From Deltaproteobacteria bacterium (lineage in GTDB: Bacteria; Myxococcota_A; Polyangia; Haliangiales; JADYYK01): DNA of 42,349 bases. The notes beneath the pieces were generated by a model, which did no database searches, had not been told where the DNA came from, and saw only the letters and a list, made by a program, of their open reading frames with translations. Made by a program: the position numbers and the translations under genes. The stretch is from assembly GCA_020853705.1 (NCBI GenBank), contig JADYYK010000246.1, positions 1 through 42,349 on the forward strand, given 5' to 3'. Shown here in pieces: positions 1 to 8,872 of the stretch (position 1 is the first letter of the stretch; each line of letters opens with the position of its first letter).

Positions 1-279
1 GCCCGCAGCGAGCGCCGCCCGCGTGCGCGGCCGCGTGGTCAGTGCCTCGACCACGCGCCCGCGCTCACAGGCCTGCCGCGCCGACAGCTGCAGCCGCGCC
101 TCGGCGTACTCGTGGAACGACGCGAACCCGAGCGCCTGGTGCACCCCGAGCGCGCGCGCGTCGAGCAGCGCCGCGACCTCCTCGGCCTCGGCGCGCTTGC
201 GCCGCTCCACCGCCTGGACGACCCGGCCGTCCGCCATCTGCACCTCGCTCGTCGCCCCCACTGCCTGCACCTGCGTCAT
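1..279 (-). CDS. Partial gene: N-terminal part of an HNH-endonuclease-like protein
   Basis: The first 93 codons of a minus-strand gene lie at the left edge; the 3' part is outside the window. The ATG is at 277-279 and is preceded by a strong Shine-Dalgarno (CAGGAGGC, about 7 bases away), which fixes the start. The peptide has a basic/acidic helix (VERRKRAEAEEVAALLDAR) followed by a segment with GFASFHEYAEARLQLS and an Arg-rich, Ala/Leu-rich stretch. That pattern resembles the helical region ahead of the HNH nuclease domain in many myxobacterial proteins (G-x-x-S-x-x-x-Y ... L-x-L-S). The nuclease domain itself is not visible, so the family assignment is inference from a short motif. A helical DNA-binding protein of another family is possible. 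Confidence 0.5.
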   Translation of the reverse strand, partial: MTQVQAVGATSEVQMADGRVVQAVERRKRAEAEEVAALLDARALGVHQALGFASFHEYAEARLQLSARQACERGRVVEALTTRPRTRAALAAG

Positions 280-715
280 CCGCCGCCTCCTGCTCGTGTG
301 CGCACCTCCTTCCTACCATGCAGATCTGGACCGCTCTGGCAGCGCCCAGGTGCGACGGAGTGCGACGCTGACGCGAGAATCGACCAGCCAGGTCGCCGGC
401 GCGCCCAGGCGCGAGCTGGTGACGCCCAGGATGCATCCCAGGACGCAGCGCTGGCTCGGGGCGGCCGGCACCCGTGTATCGTGTCAACAAGAAAGTGCAT
501 AAAGATCGGGCAATCAGCATTGCGCACGACACCGGTGCCCGCGGTGAGCGGCGCGCCGAAACCGATCCACCCAGCCAGCTGAAACAGATCCACCCCGGGC
601 TCGGCATTCCTGGCCACTGCGTCTCCGAGTGGTGACGCCGGATCTCGAGACCTCGCACGCTCCTGCAGCTGCGCGGCGGCTGGTGTCTGCGTTGGCAGAG
701 AGGCGGACGGAGCGG

Positions 716-900
716 CTGGGGGGTGGAGCGAATGTGTGTATCAGGGTCCGCGCGCAGTTCCGCAGGGCGACGGGAGCACGACCTCGAGCACGAGTCCCCT
801 CTCCGCCACCCCGCGCCGCACCGCACCGCCGCAGTTCGCCCGAGGACTGTTTGAGCGTTTGAGCACGGACCCTGATACACACAGTCGCGGAGCCCCCCAG
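716..900. repeat. 185-bp inverted-repeat element (MITE-like candidate)
   Basis: Two 35-base arms (716-750 and 866-900) are inverted copies with 30 of 35 matches. The inner 18 bases (733-750 and 866-883) match perfectly; CTGGGGGG and GCGA blocks match further out. The 115-base centre contains a short tandem repeat (TTTGAGCG/TTTGAGCA at 850-865) and weaker inverted similarity, so the element could fold into one long hairpin. No transposase frame is inside. I do not see a clear target-site duplication. A non-autonomous mobile element or a structured intergenic RNA are both possible. Confidence 0.55.
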
Positions 901-930
901 CCGCGGAGACCGCCGGGCCCCGACCCAAGC

Positions 931-1037
<107 letters not shown>

Positions 1038-1051
1038 CCGTCAGGAGAAGC

Positions 1052-1068
1052 GGATAGTTCCACTATCC
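1052..1068. promoter_or_regulatory. Palindrome upstream of the DUF362 gene
   Basis: GGATAGT-TCC-ACTATCC is a perfect 7-bp-arm inverted repeat 48 bases before the GTG start at 1116. Its size and position suit a dimeric regulator binding site; a small RNA hairpin is the alternative. There is no T-run, so a terminator is unlikely. Confidence 0.35.
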
Positions 1069-1115
1069 CCACGACTTCCACGCCGCCCCTACCCACCCCG
1101 CGCCACGGTGCTAAC

Positions 1116-2651
1116 GTGTCCCCCATGCGGCCCTGGACCAACCCTCGCGTCATCATCCGCCACTGTGACAGCTACGACCCCGCGCGCATCCGCACCATCA
1201 TCCGCGAGGGGCTCGAGGAGCTCGACCTGCGCCCGCGCGGGCGCACCCTGGTCAAGCCCAACATCGTCGCGGCCGGCCCCCTGTTCGAGCACGCGCACAC
1301 CCGCGTCGAGTTCATGGAGGGCGTCCTCGGCGCCCTCAAGGACCGCGCCGACTCCTCGATGACCGAGCTCGCGGTCGGCGAGCGCTGCGGCATCACGGTG
1401 CCCACGCGCAACGCCTTCGAGGGCGCCGGCTACAACCCGATGCTCAAGCGCATGAACGTGAAGCGCTACTGCTTCGAGGAGGAGCAGCAGGTCGAGATCC
1501 CGCTGACCCACCCCGAGCGCCTGCGCGACTACCTGTACACGCCCGAGCCGGTCGCCAAGGCCGACTTCTTCGTCAACACGCCCAAGTTCAAGGCCCACCC
1601 CTGGACCACGGTCACCTTCTCGATGAAAAACTACATCGGGATCCAGGACGACCGCCACCGCCTCATCGATCACGACCATCGTCTCAACGAGAAGGTCGCC
1701 GACCTGCAGTACATCGTGCAGCCCGAGTTCATCGCCATCGACGCCATCACCGCGGGCGAGGGCCGCATGCTGACGCCGATCCCGTTCCCCATGAACCTCA
1801 TCATCATGGGCAACAACCAGGTCGCCTTCGACTCGGTGTGCTGCCAGATCATCGGCATCGACCCCAGCACCGTCGAGCACATCAACTTCGCGGCCAAGCG
1901 CAACTTCGGCCCAATGGAGATGGACAAGATCAAGATCACCGGCGACGTCACCCTCGACGAGGCCAAGGCGCGCTGCAAGGGCTTCCGCTCCGGCCTGATC
2001 CGCGTCGAGAAGTACTTCGAGGGCACCCACATCAGCGCCTACGCCGGCACCCCGCCCGAGCCCGAGCGCACCCAGTACTGCTGGGGCGGCTGCCCCGGCG
2101 CCATCGAGGAGGCCATCGAGATCCTGCGCCTGTTCGACAAGGACACCGACGTGAAGATGCCGCGCCTGCACGTGGTGTTCGGCAACTACCAGGGGCCCAT
2201 CGACGCGCAGCCCGGCGAGAAGGTCGTCTTCATCGGCGACTGCTCGGTGTGGGAGGGCCAGCTGCCCAAGGCCAAGGGCGGCAGCGAGCTGGTCCAGATC
2301 AAGTCGACCTACAAGGACCGCTCGACCAAGGACCCGCTGCACGCCAAGCACGACGACATCTACGCCAAGATGCTGTCGGTCGCGGCCCGCCTGCGCGCGG
2401 CCAAGAACTCGCCCTGGGTGCGCTTCGAGGGCTGCCCGGTCAGCGTCGCCGAGCAGGTGCTGTTCCTGGTCCAGCTCGGCGGCCTCAACAACCCCTTCTT
2501 CGACAGCTCGCAGGCGGTCGCCTTCAACAAGGCCTACCTGCAGTGGAAGTCGATGGTGGCCTGGAAGCGCATCACCGGCACGCCGTACCAGAAGGCCGGC
2601 CCCGCCGCGCGTGGCGAGGCCGCGCCGGTGGTCGATCAGCGCCGCGACTGA
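1116..2651 (+). CDS. DUF362 domain-containing protein
   Basis: A 511-residue protein with the DUF362 pattern: an N-terminal Rossmann-like half (VKPNIV near residue 46), the segment around ADFFVNTPKFKAHPWTTVTFSMKN in the middle, and an IDAITAGEG motif with D-x-V near residues 210-250. The C-terminal third carries CWGGCPG and further Cys residues, which could hold an iron-sulfur cluster; I do not see a complete classical ferredoxin motif. The reaction is not known for most members. The start is GTG 1116, and ATG 1125 is an equally good alternative. The NtrC gene follows after only 12 bases, so the two are probably cotranscribed. Its neighbourhood (a ferredoxin-linked operon follows at 5666) fits a redox role, but that is inference. 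Confidence 0.85.
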   Translation: MSPMRPWTNPRVIIRHCDSYDPARIRTIIREGLEELDLRPRGRTLVKPNIVAAGPLFEHAHTRVEFMEGVLGALKDRADSSMTELAVGERCGITVPTRNAFEGAGYNPMLKRMNVKRYCFEEEQQVEIPLTHPERLRDYLYTPEPVAKADFFVNTPKFKAHPWTTVTFSMKNYIGIQDDRHRLIDHDHRLNEKVADLQYIVQPEFIAIDAITAGEGRMLTPIPFPMNLIIMGNNQVAFDSVCCQIIGIDPSTVEHINFAAKRNFGPMEMDKIKITGDVTLDEAKARCKGFRSGLIRVEKYFEGTHISAYAGTPPEPERTQYCWGGCPGAIEEAIEILRLFDKDTDVKMPRLHVVFGNYQGPIDAQPGEKVVFIGDCSVWEGQLPKAKGGSELVQIKSTYKDRSTKDPLHAKHDDIYAKMLSVAARLRAAKNSPWVRFEGCPVSVAEQVLFLVQLGGLNNPFFDSSQAVAFNKAYLQWKSMVAWKRITGTPYQKAGPAARGEAAPVVDQRRD

Positions 2652-2663
2652 TACAACCTCCCC

Positions 2664-4165
<1,502 letters not shown>

Positions 4166-4169
<4 letters not shown>

Positions 4170-4194
4170 CCCCCGATCCCGACCCGGGTACCCT
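4166..4194 (+). promoter_or_regulatory. Sigma-70-type promoter for the exported protein gene
   Basis: TTGACC (4166-4171), a 17-base spacer and TACCCT (4189-4194). The predicted transcription start is near 4201, only about six bases before the ATG at 4207, so the mRNA would have almost no leader. The -35 box overlaps the TGA stop of the NtrC gene. Confidence 0.55.
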
Positions 4195-4206
4195 CGCGAC
4201 ATCCCT

Positions 4207-5532
4207 ATGGCTTTGCGTCCTCGCGATCTGTGGCTTGGCCTGCTCCTCGGCACCTCGATCATGGCCCGTTCGGCGCTCGCCGCCGAACCGACCGTGATCA
4301 CCAGCGCCACCGAGGACAAGATGTTCTCGGCGCACTTCACGGTCGACTATGCGTACGCCAGCAAGACCGCCGGGATCCTGCGCGAGACGCCGATGGGCAC
4401 CATGCCCGGGCAGCCGACCAACCGGGTCCACGACCTCATCTACAAGAGCTCGCGCCACACCATGAACGTGCGCGGCGCGTTCGGCTTCTTCCACGACATC
4501 GAGGTCCACGTCGCGCTGCCCATCATCATCAGCGACGCGCGCCACCTCGAATATGACGACACCGACGCGACCTCGTCGCCCACCGTCACCGAGGGCATCC
4601 TCCCCGCCAGCGGCTTCGACGCCAACAACGACGTGCCGTCCACCTCGGGCAAGACCGTCTTCATCGGCCCCGATCGCTCCGGCCTCGATCAGATCTGGCT
4701 GGGCGCGCGCTGGGCGCCGCTGAACCAGCGCCGCGACCCGTCCAAGCCGACCTGGACCATCGGCGGCGAGTACCGCATCGAGATCGGCGACACCATGAAG
4801 TTCAACCGCACCATGGCCAAGGGCAACACCGGCGTCGGCCGCGGCGTCAACGAGTTCTACCTCGACACCTCGATCTCGCGCCGCATCGGCTGGGCCGATC
4901 CCTTCGTGACCTTCTGGTGGCTGTACCCCACCGCCAACGACGGCTCCAACTACCCCACCTTCCCGCTGTCGATCGGCCAGGAGGACAAGCAGCCGCAGCA
5001 GCGCGCCGGCACCCGCTTCGGCTTCGAGTCGATCGTATGGGAGCAGCCCGACCAGCAGCGCCGCATCGGCATCGAGGTCGCCACCCGCGTCGAGGCCACC
5101 TTCCAGGGTCGCGGCTACTCGGAGATGTGGGAGGCCTTCTCGACCAGCCCCGCCTTCATGATCAACCCCGACCCGGGCAACACCATGCCGGGCACCCCGG
5201 GCGCCATGCTGCAGCCGCACCCAGGGACCACCGTGATCGAGAACTACGCCACCTTCGGCGGCGAGCTCGCGGTGCGCGGCCAGCTCGGCAAGCTGATCCA
5301 GTTCCGCGTCGGCGGCGGCTTCACCTACGACCAGGGCCACGCCATCACCTTCGATGACGCCGGCAAGGATCGCCCCAACTCGACCACCGACGACATGGAC
5401 AGCGTGGTCACCCCGGGCACCGTCGAGGAGAACCCGCTCCACTTTCGCACCATCGACCTCCCCGGCAAGCGCTACCGGGTCGATTCGTCGACCACGTGGG
5501 AAATTTTCGTGATGGGGAAGATCCTGCTCTAG
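4207..5532 (+). CDS. Exported protein, probably an outer-membrane beta-barrel
   Basis: A 441-residue protein whose first 26 residues form a Sec signal peptide (basic start, hydrophobic core, ALAA cleavage site). The mature part is rich in aromatic residues and alternating hydrophobic/polar strands such as YRIEIGD and FRVGGGFTYD, and ends in a hydrophobic strand (WEIFVMGKILL), the form expected of an outer-membrane barrel. I do not recognise a specific family. It has its own promoter at 4166-4194 overlapping the upstream stop codon, and a GC-rich hairpin follows the stop. A surface or channel role is inference from composition only. Confidence 0.75.
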   Translation: MALRPRDLWLGLLLGTSIMARSALAAEPTVITSATEDKMFSAHFTVDYAYASKTAGILRETPMGTMPGQPTNRVHDLIYKSSRHTMNVRGAFGFFHDIEVHVALPIIISDARHLEYDDTDATSSPTVTEGILPASGFDANNDVPSTSGKTVFIGPDRSGLDQIWLGARWAPLNQRRDPSKPTWTIGGEYRIEIGDTMKFNRTMAKGNTGVGRGVNEFYLDTSISRRIGWADPFVTFWWLYPTANDGSNYPTFPLSIGQEDKQPQQRAGTRFGFESIVWEQPDQQRRIGIEVATRVEATFQGRGYSEMWEAFSTSPAFMINPDPGNTMPGTPGAMLQPHPGTTVIENYATFGGELAVRGQLGKLIQFRVGGGFTYDQGHAITFDDAGKDRPNSTTDDMDSVVTPGTVEENPLHFRTIDLPGKRYRVDSSTTWEIFVMGKILL

Positions 5533-5541
5533 GTGCCAGCG

Positions 5542-5559
5542 GCCGCCTGTGACGGCGGC
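5542..5559 (+). terminator. GC-rich hairpin after the exported-protein gene
   Basis: GCCGCC (5542-5547) and GGCGGC (5554-5559) form a 6-bp stem nine bases after the stop codon. No T-run follows, so if it terminates transcription it is not a classical intrinsic terminator. Confidence 0.25.
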
Positions 5560-5609
5560 AGGTTAGGCGAGCCGGGATCGATGTAGCAGGGCACCTCCTG
5601 CCCGCGGAC

Positions 5610-5623
5610 TTGACGGTTGTCAA
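5610..5623 (+). promoter_or_regulatory. Inverted repeat TTGAC-N4-GTCAA upstream of the redox operon
   Basis: A perfect 5-bp-arm inverted repeat lies 42 bases before the ATG of the 2-oxoacid oxidoreductase alpha gene. The left arm resembles a -35 box, but I find no -10 box at 16-18 bases. It may be an operator for the operon at 5666-11956. Confidence 0.3.
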
Positions 5624-5665
5624 GAACGCGGCCGCAGGAACGCGCACCCTCGCTGCATAAATCCC

Positions 5666-7450
5666 ATGACGACAGATCTCGTGATTGGAATGGCTGGCTC
5701 CGGGGGTGACGGCATCGTCTCCGCAGGTGAGGCGCTACTGTCTGCCGCTGCCAGCGAGGGCTACCACGCGATGATGACCAAGAGCTTCGGCTCGCAGATC
5801 CGCGGCGGAGAATCCAGCTGCCGCGTGCGTCTGTCGACGGAGCCGGTGCTCAATCCAGGCGGCACGCTGGACGTCGCGGTGGCATTGAACTGGGACGACT
5901 TCCTCAAGTTCGGAGGTGAGCTGCCAGTCGGCGGCAACACGGTCGTGATCTACGAGAGCAAGACCGGCGTGCTGCCCGACAAGCTGCCGCTCACGGGCGT
6001 GGTGCCGGCCGAGGTCTTCCCGGTGCCGCTGCAGGATCTGGCCAAGGAGTTCGCCGGCACCGAGAAGGCCAAGAACACGGTCATCCTGGGCCTGCTGGCG
6101 GGCTGGTTCGGCGTCGGCAGCAAGGGTGTGCTGGCCGGCCTCAAGAAGCGCCTGGCCAAGAAGGGGCCCGAGCTGTTCGAGGCCAACGAGCGCGCCTTCC
6201 AGGCCGCGCTGCGCTACGCCGCCGAGCACCCGCTGGCGCGGCCGCGCTCGCTGCGCGCGCCGCCCAAGCTGACACCGAAGCTGCTGACCGACGGCAACGA
6301 CATGTGCGCCGCGGCGGCCATCTTCGCGGGCTGCCAGTTCTTCAGCGGCTACCCCATCACGCCGTCGACCGAGATCATGCAGTTCATGTCGCGCGAGATC
6401 TGGAAGTACGGCGGCGCGCTGGTGCAGTGCGAGGACGAGATCGCCGGCATCGGCGCCGCGGTCGGCGCCTCGTTCGCGGGCAAGAAGGCCATGACCGCGA
6501 CCTCGGGCCCCGGCATGTCGCTCAAGGCCGAGATGATGGGCCTGGCGACCATCGCCGAGCTGCCGCTGGGCGTCGTCAACGTGCAGCGCGGCGGCCCGTC
6601 CACCGGCCTGCCCACCAAGACCGAGCAGGCCGACCTGTTCCAGGCCGTGTTCTCGGCCCACGGCGACGTGGCGCGCCCGATCCTGGCGCCGACCTGCGTG
6701 GCCGACTCCTTCGGCCTCACCGTCGAGGCCTTCAACATGGCCGAGGAGTACCAGACCCCGGTCATCATCCTGTCCGATCAGGAGATCTCGCAGCGCAAGG
6801 AGACCTGCGACCCCATCGACACCGCGGCGCTGCGCGTGGTCGACCGCCTGGCACCCGGCCCCGCCGAGCTCGAGGACTACAAGCGCTACCGCTTCACCGA
6901 GACCGGGGTCAGCCCCATCAGCCACCCCGGCATGCGCGGCGGCAACTACCTGGCCGCCGGCATCGAGCACAACGAGCACGGCGACCCCACCGCCAACGGC
7001 GTCATGCACGCGCGCATGAACAGCAAGCGCTTCGACAAGCTGCGCCCGCTGCAGACGCGCAAGGATCTGTTCAAGACCTACGGCGACCCCGACGCGCCCT
7101 TCGCCCTGGTGGCGTGGGGCTCGACCGCGGGCGTCGCGCGCGAGGCGCTGGCGCTGGCGCAGGCCGACGGCCTCAAGGCCAAGCTGCTGGTGCCCTACCT
7201 GCTGTTCCCCGTCGCCACCGCGGCGTGGACCAGCTTCTTCGCCGGTGTGCAGGCCGGCCTCATCGTCGAGCAGAGCCACCAGGGCCAGCTGTACCGGCTG
7301 CTGCGCATGTACCTCGACCTGCCGCGCGGTGTGGCCTCGTTCGCGCGCAGCGGCGCCAACCCGTTCCAGCCCAAGGAGATCGTCGCCAAGCTGCGCCGAC
7401 GTCTCGACAACCAGCGCACCGACCGCGACGGTCAACCGCACGAAGAGTAG
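5666..7450 (+). CDS. korA: 2-oxoacid:acceptor oxidoreductase, alpha subunit (gamma-alpha fusion)
   Basis: A 594-residue protein. Residues 1-190 are the gamma domain (GMAGSGGDGIVSAG; SFGSQIRGGESS). From about residue 210 comes the pyrimidine-binding alpha domain with the YPITPSTEIM motif, the SGPGMSLKAE segment and the C-terminal core (EQSHQGQLYRLL). Together with the beta subunit encoded just downstream it should oxidatively decarboxylate a 2-oxoacid with CoA (2-oxoglutarate is the usual substrate of the YPITPST type) and reduce ferredoxin in the cytoplasm. It opens a four-gene operon with gaps of 7-15 bases. The substrate is inferred from family, not shown by the sequence. Confidence 0.93.
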   Translation: MTTDLVIGMAGSGGDGIVSAGEALLSAAASEGYHAMMTKSFGSQIRGGESSCRVRLSTEPVLNPGGTLDVAVALNWDDFLKFGGELPVGGNTVVIYESKTGVLPDKLPLTGVVPAEVFPVPLQDLAKEFAGTEKAKNTVILGLLAGWFGVGSKGVLAGLKKRLAKKGPELFEANERAFQAALRYAAEHPLARPRSLRAPPKLTPKLLTDGNDMCAAAAIFAGCQFFSGYPITPSTEIMQFMSREIWKYGGALVQCEDEIAGIGAAVGASFAGKKAMTATSGPGMSLKAEMMGLATIAELPLGVVNVQRGGPSTGLPTKTEQADLFQAVFSAHGDVARPILAPTCVADSFGLTVEAFNMAEEYQTPVIILSDQEISQRKETCDPIDTAALRVVDRLAPGPAELEDYKRYRFTETGVSPISHPGMRGGNYLAAGIEHNEHGDPTANGVMHARMNSKRFDKLRPLQTRKDLFKTYGDPDAPFALVAWGSTAGVAREALALAQADGLKAKLLVPYLLFPVATAAWTSFFAGVQAGLIVEQSHQGQLYRLLRMYLDLPRGVASFARSGANPFQPKEIVAKLRRRLDNQRTDRDGQPHEE

Positions 7451-7465
7451 AGGAGGGACCCGGCC

Positions 7466-8329
7466 GTGACCCTGACTGCCAAGGACTTCAAGAGCGACCT
7501 GAAACCCATCTGGTGCCCGGGCTGTGGCGACTTCGGCGTGGTCCAGGCCATGTACCGCGCGCTGGCCGCCATCGGGCGCCCCCCGCACGAGATCGCCTTC
7601 GTGTCGGGCATCGGCTGCTCGAGCCGCATCCCCGGCTACACCACCGCGTACGGCTTCAACTCCGTGCACGGGCGCGCGCTGCCCATCGCGCAGGGCATCA
7701 AGCTGGCGCGGCCGCAGCTCCTGGTGCTGGCCGCGGGCGGTGACGGTGACGGCTTCTCGATCGGCGGCGGCCACGTGCCGCACGCCATCCGCCGCAACAT
7801 GGACATCACCTATGTGGTGATGGACAACCAGATCTACGGCCTGACCAAGGGCCAGCTGTCGCCGACCTCGCCGCGCGGCCTGCAGACCGTGACCTCGGTG
7901 GGCGGCAGCCTGGAGCAGCCCATCAACCCGCTGCTCTATGTGCTGGCCTATGGCGCCGGCTTCGTGGCCCAGGGCACGCCGGCCGACATGGCGGGCCTGA
8001 CCGCGGTCATCGAGGAGGCCATCCGCTACCCCGGCTTCGCGTTCGTCAACGTGCAGTCGCCGTGCGTGACCTATGGCCAGGAAAACCAGCAGATCAAGGC
8101 CCACCGCGAGCAGATGAAGACGCTGGCCTCGCTGGGCCACGATGCCACCAACATGGCCGCCGCGCTGGCCCGCGCCCAGCACTACGGCAGCGAGCTCTAC
8201 ACCGGGGTCTTCTACAAGAACCCGCAGCCGCCGCAGACCTTCGAGGCCCAGGCCCGCGAGCGTCAGACCCAGCTGGGTCCGTCCGCGCGGCCGCGTGACC
8301 GCATCCTCGACATGTTCCGCCAGCAATAG
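7466..8329 (+). CDS. korB: 2-oxoacid:acceptor oxidoreductase, beta subunit (TPP-binding)
   Basis: A 287-residue thiamine-pyrophosphate subunit. CPGCGDFG places cluster ligands at C17 and C20, C51 is in SGIGCSS, and a late Cys near residue 200 is in QSPCVTYG; these are the positions used for the single [4Fe-4S] cluster in this family. The TPP/Mg motif is GGDGDGFSIGGGH with downstream N-x-IYGLTKGQ. Start GTG 7466 has an AGGAGG ribosome site at 7451-7456. No separate delta (ferredoxin) subunit is encoded, so electrons must pass to a soluble ferredoxin or to the downstream fusion protein. Confidence 0.94.
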   Translation: MTLTAKDFKSDLKPIWCPGCGDFGVVQAMYRALAAIGRPPHEIAFVSGIGCSSRIPGYTTAYGFNSVHGRALPIAQGIKLARPQLLVLAAGGDGDGFSIGGGHVPHAIRRNMDITYVVMDNQIYGLTKGQLSPTSPRGLQTVTSVGGSLEQPINPLLYVLAYGAGFVAQGTPADMAGLTAVIEEAIRYPGFAFVNVQSPCVTYGQENQQIKAHREQMKTLASLGHDATNMAAALARAQHYGSELYTGVFYKNPQPPQTFEAQARERQTQLGPSARPRDRILDMFRQQ

Positions 8330-8337
8330 GAGCCGCG

Positions 8338-8865
8338 ATGCCGACCAAGGGGATCGACTACCGCACCATCAGCCTGCGTGACGCGCTCGACCTGGCGGTC
8401 CTCATCGAGGAGGAGGCCAAGGAGCGCTACCTCGAGCTGGCCGACCAGATGGAGCTGCACCACACGCCCGACGCCGAGGGCTTCTTCCGCTTCATGGCCG
8501 ACAACGAGGACAAGCACCGCGTCGAGCTGCTGGAGCGCCGCCACAAGCTGTTCGATCACCAGCCCTCCGGGGTCACCCGCGAGCAGCTGTTCGACGTCGA
8601 GGCGCCCGACTACAGCGAGGCGCGCGTCTTCATGACCCCGCGCGAGGCGCTGGAGACCGCGCTGCGCAGCGAGACCAAGGCCTGGACCTTCTTCGACAAG
8701 GTGCTGCCGCAGCTGGTCGACCTCGGCGTGCGCGGCCTGTTCGAGGAGCTGCGCGCCGAGGAGGTCCACCACCAGGAGCTGGTGCGCCGCGAGCTCGCCA
8801 AGCTGCCGCCTGACGACGCCTTCTGTCACGAGGACTTCGCCGACGAGCCGGTCGGCCAGGACTGA
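8338..8865 (+). CDS. Rubrerythrin/ferritin-like diiron protein
   Basis: A 175-residue four-helix protein with two copies of the carboxylate/His pattern: EEEAKERY and DNEDKHRVEL in the first half, SETKAWTFF and EEVHHQEL in the second. These are the ligands expected for a rubrerythrin-type diiron site. It lacks the C-terminal rubredoxin domain of classical rubrerythrin; a related ferritin-like domain is instead fused to the next gene product. Rubrerythrins commonly reduce hydrogen peroxide, so a protective role for the oxygen-sensitive oxidoreductase is plausible. The AGGAG ribosome site overlaps the korB stop codon, indicating tight coupling. Confidence 0.85.
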   Translation: MPTKGIDYRTISLRDALDLAVLIEEEAKERYLELADQMELHHTPDAEGFFRFMADNEDKHRVELLERRHKLFDHQPSGVTREQLFDVEAPDYSEARVFMTPREALETALRSETKAWTFFDKVLPQLVDLGVRGLFEELRAEEVHHQELVRRELAKLPPDDAFCHEDFADEPVGQD

Positions 8866-8872
8866 GGCCGCG

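Noticed and set aside
5587..5602. Possible sigma-54 (-24/-12) promoter before korA (GGGCACCTCCTGCC)
   Set aside because: The spacing between the GG and GC elements does not fit the required ten bases, so it is not a sigma-54 site despite the nearby NtrC gene.
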